Shown here: positions 35,645-64,000 of the stretch, piece by piece
Layout: each line of letters starts with the position of its first letter
How positions within the stretch are numbered: the stretch's first letter is position 1
Origin: Metaphire vulgaris
Lineage: Eukaryota > Annelida > Clitellata > Crassiclitellata > Megascolecidae
Direction of reading: 5' to 3'
Assembly: GCA_018105865.1 (NCBI GenBank)
Contig: CM030861.1
Span: 10,274,084 to 10,338,083, forward strand
Length of the DNA stretch: 64,000 nt
Translations under genes and position numbers: made by a program
The notes under the pieces: model-generated
Told to the model about the DNA's origin: nothing
What the model saw: the letters and a program-made list of their open reading frames with translations, nothing else
Databases searched by the model: none

Positions 35645-35681
<37 letters not shown>
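35645..35681. repeat. (CTG)n trinucleotide tract
   Basis: About 12 CTG units 200 bp upstream of the neuregulin-like start codon, so possibly transcribed in the 5' UTR. Confidence 0.85.
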
Positions 35682-35683
<2 letters not shown>

Positions 35684-35886
35684 CGATTCAGATGCGTCGT
35701 ATAACGCCGGGTTTTCTCTCTGCGTCGACCTGCCTGGCGCTTAATAATGAAAACTCCGAAAACTGCATAACACATAACACACACACACACAAACAAACAA
35801 ACACAAACACAACACAGAAGACAAGAAGAAGACCTTAGCATCAAGCGATCGTTCGCCATTTTAAACTTCCTGTCGTGTCGTTGACG

Positions 35887-60423
<24,537 letters not shown>

Positions 60424-60490
60424 GTAAGCTGCACCTGTGGGCAGGTAATATTTTCAGTGTCTTGTGAAAGACTCTTGTCTAAGCTGTTTG

Positions 60491-60827
60491 CAGTGGCGTA
60501 GCTAAGGGGATGGGGTTTGGGGTTTAAACCCCCCATTGGCTGCTGAAAACAAAATATTTTTAATGAGTTTCTATGCATTTTTAATTTTTTGATGTGATTT
60601 CGGGGTCAAACCCCCCTTGGCTATAAAATGTAATGGTGTTTAAAAGGCAAGGTCCTTTTTTTGCTTGTCAAAATTTTAGTGATATTACCCGAAGTTTTTC
60701 GGCTGGGGAGGCGCCCCAGGCCCCTTTGGGGACTCATGACGCTCCCCCAAACCCCTAGACAGATCCGGAAACGTTGGTTTGTGGAACCTTGGTGTCCCTG
60801 TTGTGGGCACATGGCTATGCCAGTGGT
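60491..60827 (+). mobile_element. Family E-like element, partial
   Basis: CAGTGGCGTAGCTAAGGGG at the left, with GGTTTAAACCCCCC and GGGTCAAACCCCCC inside; the right end is doubtful (GGCTATGCCAGTG) and no duplication is seen. Confidence 0.5.
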
Positions 60828-60860
60828 AGCACATCTTGTAGTGTTTTTTTTTGGTTTACT

Positions 60861-61156
60861 CAGAGATGTCCATGGGTCCATTTTTTAGAACCCAATCCAT
60901 CCCAACCCATTAAATCTCTAACCCAACCCAACCCATGCCGATAATTATAATAGGTTTACTTGACCCAGCCCACTGTAATACATTACAGTTTCTTTCTTAA
61001 GTTTTCTGACCCAACCCAACCCACCATTAACCCCTTAACTGGGGATCCCGGATATATCCGTCCATTTTACATTGAGTTACAGTTAAATACACGGTTAAGG
61101 GTTAATATGGAAAAGTCTTACCCAATCCAACCCAACCCAACCTATGGACATCTCTG
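60861..61156. mobile_element. hAT-like MITE, family Q, with nested piggyBac-like MITE
   Basis: Ends CAGAGATGTCCATGGG and CTATGGACATCTCTG, flanks GGTTTACT/GGTTCACT (7 of 8). The body is CCCAACCCAACCCA-rich and holds the element at 61027-61105. Confidence 0.82.
61027..61105. mobile_element. piggyBac-like MITE, family N, nested
   Basis: TTAA-flanked CCCCTTAACTGGG...ACGGTTAAGGG inside the family Q element. Confidence 0.75.
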
Positions 61157-61862
61157 GGTTCACTCGGATATTCAGGTTTACATTTTAAGACAGTTCTGGA
61201 AATTTTGATTTGTAGATTTTTTGGGGGGGGGACGAGACCTCTCAAATACAAACGGAGCCAGTGAGCGTCAGAGACAGACCAGCGATAGAAATATCTCTTA
61301 ACCGTGCGGACAAATGCGCCGTTTTCGAGAATACTCTTTAGATCGTAGGACCTCGTCCTGAAACAAAACAGCGAGACACTTTTCCTTCTAAATTATTGCG
61401 GACTTCTTCCCCCTGACGTTGGAAATCGGCACTAGAAACTGTAACATTCGTCGCTTGCCAATTGATGAGAAATTTGTGAAATCGATTTTCTGTGATATGC
61501 AGCCCCGTGTCAGAGAAGGTACTCGAAGGAGAAGCAATAATATACTAATATTCCATATTAACCCCTTAGCCTATGCGCAACATTTTGACTGGTTGAAGAA
61601 GACATTTGGAGATTGGATCTTTGAACTTTCCTGCAGTCACGCTCTGCTAAATGCTGGTTTACGTGATTTTGACAGCAACATGCAACTGCTTTATAGCTGC
61701 AAATTGTTACTTCGAACCCTTGGTAACATTTTACGTTGATGGAAGAATCTACGATCGAATGTTGTAAATTTGAGTATTATTGAACAAATATAGAAATAGG
61801 AGATTTTTATATCCTGGTATCTTTGCACTTACGGCACGATCAGTATTGGAAGATTTGTTACA

Positions 61863-61867
<5 letters not shown>

Positions 61868-61935
<68 letters not shown>
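61868..61935. repeat. (AAT)n microsatellite
   Basis: About 23 uninterrupted AAT units. Further AAT tracts: 1383-1412, 4374-4450, 44408-44490. Confidence 0.93.
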
Positions 61936-61939
<4 letters not shown>

Positions 61940-62125
61940 CCTTGCCAATCAAGCAGTATTAGTGTGAACTGTATGTACATTTCTCTTTGACTGGAATGTT
62001 TTTCTCTTCATTCTAAGACTTTTTTGTGTGAAATTTTGTAAATCGATATAAAGTAATTTACTAGAGAGAGTGTGTGTTTCGATTCTCGATTTTCTGTACA
62101 GAATCCTAGCTGTTATATATGCGGC

Positions 62126-62401
62126 CAGTGGCGCAGCCAGAGTTTCAGAATATGGGGGCGCATCCACATTTTCAAGTACCGGTATACTGTACAAAGACTT
62201 CACGGCAGAAAAAGAAACTTTGTCGATTAGTTCTTTACACGTGTCGGTCTTGTTCCAATAATCCCTGAAAAAAATCCCGACAAAAAATCCCGACAAAAAA
62301 TCCCGACAAAAAATCCCGACGGTTTTGCAAAGATCCCTTCCAGAATAGGAATCGCCCCTGTACCTCCCCCCCAACCCCCCACCCCAGTGTCTACGCCAAT
62401 G
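62126..62401 (+). mobile_element. hAT-like MITE, family E
   Basis: Ends CAGTGGCGCAGCCAGAG and GTCTACGCCAATG, flanks TATGCGGC/CATGCGGC (7 of 8). Contains a short tandem repeat AAAAATCCCGAC (four copies, 62268-62320). Confidence 0.8.
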
Positions 62402-62503
62402 CATGCGGCATGCAAGCCATAGCTGACCATATAGATTTGGTTCTGCCACTGCAGCCTTTCATGCAATTATTCAGCTCTAGTCTTGACATAGGCACGGAGT
62501 AAT

Positions 62504-62691
62504 CAGTGTTTATTCTAGGCCTTCTCTGGGGGGATTCTCCCTCCCCTAAAGTTTGAATTCCCTCCCCCCCCCAAAAAAAATTCTTTGACATTTTGGCAAG
62601 TAGTAAAAAGCACATTCCTCCCCAATGTCTGTTCCCGCTAAAAATTTTAAAATCACCCCAATGTCTAGGTGGCTAGAATAGCCACTAGTGT
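62504..62691 (+). mobile_element. hAT-like MITE, family C
   Basis: Starts CAGTGTTTATTCTAGG, ends GGCTAGAATAGCCACTAGTGT; perfect 8-bp duplication GGAGTAAT on both flanks, with a few extra bases at the right end. Confidence 0.75.
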
Positions 62692-62844
62692 GGAGTAATG
62701 CACCAATTAAAACTTCTGAAAACCGAACATTGAGTATTATAGTTAACTTTTCAAGGTATATGCGTTATGCGTCATACACACAATGAAAACACGTACATAT
62801 GCTTATACATGTACGATGAACTGAATTTATGTACAAACTTTGTG

Positions 62845-63008
62845 CAGTGGTGGCTCCAGGATTTGGCAAGTGGGGGGGCCGTTTGGGTAGAAACTTCTAA
62901 GCAAGGGGAGGGACAACTATTTTTCCTAAACCTGGGCTAGTCTGGTTTCTTAGAACGAGCGTACTAAGATAGGGGGAGTCCAGGGGCGTAAGCGACTGGG
63001 GGTATATC

Positions 63009-63072
<64 letters not shown>

Positions 63073-63246
63073 CTCCAAAATCAGACTACTTTAAGATTTT
63101 TAATGTGTTTTTTAAGATTTTCAAAGTTTGTAAATATTTATACGCCTCCCGAAGTCACATCAACCCCAAATTTCTGGCTACGCCTCTGGGGAGTCACTGG
63201 GGGCAGGCATTCAGTGGGGGGCACGGGCCCCCCGTGGAGCCGCCTC
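62845..63246 (+). mobile_element. hAT-like MITE, family A, with nested CAGGGGCG-type MITE
   Basis: Starts CAGTGGTGGCTCCAGGATTTGG and ends CCCGTGGAGCCGCC. Interrupted at about 62984-63189 by CAGGGGCGTAAGCGACTGGG...GGCTACGCCTCTG, which holds an (AT)n run (63014-63070). Confidence 0.7.
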
Positions 63247-63772
63247 GAAGTGTATAATGACTTGAGTTGATATCTTTGAATGTTTTGTGTATTTAAGAAC
63301 GAGTGATTATCTGTGTGTTTTGTTTTAGGCGATGTTATCAATCTAAGACTGTGTGTTGTTCTCACTTGAAAATCACATCATAATATTTATTGTGTAGGTG
63401 TGTGTGTGTGTGCGTGCGTTTGTCTGGCTTGAAATAGCAACATTTTCAGTGACGGTTTCACGTGGGGGGTGAGTGTGGATGCATTCCCCACCAGACTTTT
63501 TGAAAATTTGCTCGTGAAGCCTATTTTTGGGTGAAAGTCTAGTAAAACTACGGGGTGGGGGGGGCAACTGCGGATGACATTTTTTTTGCTTGTCAAACTA
63601 ATTTTCGGTAAAAGTATAGCAAAATCAGGGATAAAATTCCCTGTTGTCAGCCTTTTTCGAGGGAGTTTATTGATTTTTCCCTTCTATTTTCATTCCCCAC
63701 CCCTGATCAACTGTCTTCGGTCAGAATTTTTGACTCGATGAAACTGAAGATTTCTTGTGCTCGATGTCAATA

Positions 63773-63959
63773 CAGTGGCGGCTCCACTTGGAGGACCCGG
63801 GGGGGCCGTGCCCCCTATTGAGTGCCTGCTCCCTCAGTGGCCCCCTGTTATGACCCTATACTTAATACTGGATACCTATCAACAAATGGTTGACCTCCCC
63901 ATGATTACAAGTTGCCACTCCAACGGCCCCCCACTTGCCAAATCCTGGAGCCGCCACTG
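63773..63959 (-). mobile_element. hAT-like MITE, family A
   Basis: Ends CAGTGGCGGCTCCA and TGGAGCCGCCACTG, flanks TGTCAATA/TGTCAATG (7 of 8). Confidence 0.85.
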
Positions 63960-64000
63960 TGTCAATGGTTTAGTGATCTGCTTTTTTTATGATTGTCGTC

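Larger units (their letters stand above)
32835..35886. other. Intergenic region between two-TM and neuregulin-like genes
   Basis: Two family A MITEs (33085-33280, 34623-34814), a partial CAGGGGCG-type element end near 33955-34003, a (GA)n/(GTGA)n tract at 35505-35570 and a (CTG)n tract at 35645-35681. The latter two lie in the likely 5' region of the neuregulin-like gene. No exon supported. Confidence 0.5.
60424..64000. other. Right end of window, probably still inside the neuregulin-like gene
   Basis: MITEs and microsatellites dominate (60491 onward, 60861-61156, 62126-62401, 62504-62691, 62845-63246, 63773-63959). A 106-codon open frame at 61419-61739 (MEIGTRNCNIRRLPIDEKFV) has no motif I recognise and is within chance length. 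No transmembrane exon found. Confidence 0.45.

Noticed and set aside
61419..61739. 106-codon ORF as a last neuregulin-like exon or separate gene
   Set aside because: No membrane helix, no motif, no splice evidence, length within chance in 64 kb.

Overview
This window is nuclear DNA from an animal, most likely a marine invertebrate, although I cannot name the species. The evidence is spliced genes with GT/AG introns, AT-rich introns around GC-rich exons, dense (AAT)n/(AGT)n microsatellites, and a crowded population of small DNA transposons. There are no bacterial operons, no rRNA genes and no CRISPR array.

Four coding loci can be supported. (1) Minus strand, about 4.5-10.5 kb: a complete mitochondrial calcium uniporter gene (MCU). 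Its six exons join in phase into a 321-residue protein with the WDIMEP selectivity motif. (2) Minus strand, about 15.6-20.3 kb: a decayed P-element/THAP9-type transposase. Its three exons carry about five frameshifts. (3) Plus strand, about 26.6-32.8 kb: a three-exon gene for a 622-residue protein with two predicted membrane segments and three PPxY motifs; I do not recognise the family. (4) Plus strand, about 35.9 kb to at least 60.4 kb: a neuregulin-like growth-factor gene, running toward and probably past the right edge. It has a signal peptide, an N-terminal NRG-type-II-like domain, an Ig domain split over two exons and an EGF domain split over two exons. Exon 1 has an apparent one-base frameshift.

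Everything else is repeat-rich. I found more than 30 miniature inverted-repeat elements (MITEs). They include several hAT-like families with 8-bp target-site duplications (many perfect), a piggyBac-like family flanked by TTAA, and pogo-like and mariner-like families flanked by TA. One copy matches the ends of the SPIN/Charlie hAT group. Several are nested inside one another, which gives relative insertion ages. There are also C-terminal reverse-transcriptase remnants of several LINE families with microsatellite tails, a tRNA-derived SINE split by a MITE, a dispersed ~400-bp satellite-like repeat, a foldback element, and two >500-bp mosaic triplet arrays.

Region by region: 1-4.5 kb is repeats downstream of MCU; 4.5-10.5 kb is MCU; 10.6-15.5 kb is LINE remnants and nested MITEs, with one possible minus-strand exon; 15.5-20.3 kb is the dead P element; 20.3-26.5 kb is satellite, triplet array and LINE tails; 26.6-32.8 kb is the two-TM gene; 32.9-35.8 kb is MITEs and microsatellites; 35.9-60.4 kb is the neuregulin gene with very large repeat-filled introns; 60.4-64 kb is MITEs, probably still inside that gene.

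The host genes share no obvious pathway. MCU works in the inner mitochondrial membrane, while the neuregulin-like protein is a secreted or membrane-tethered ErbB-type ligand.
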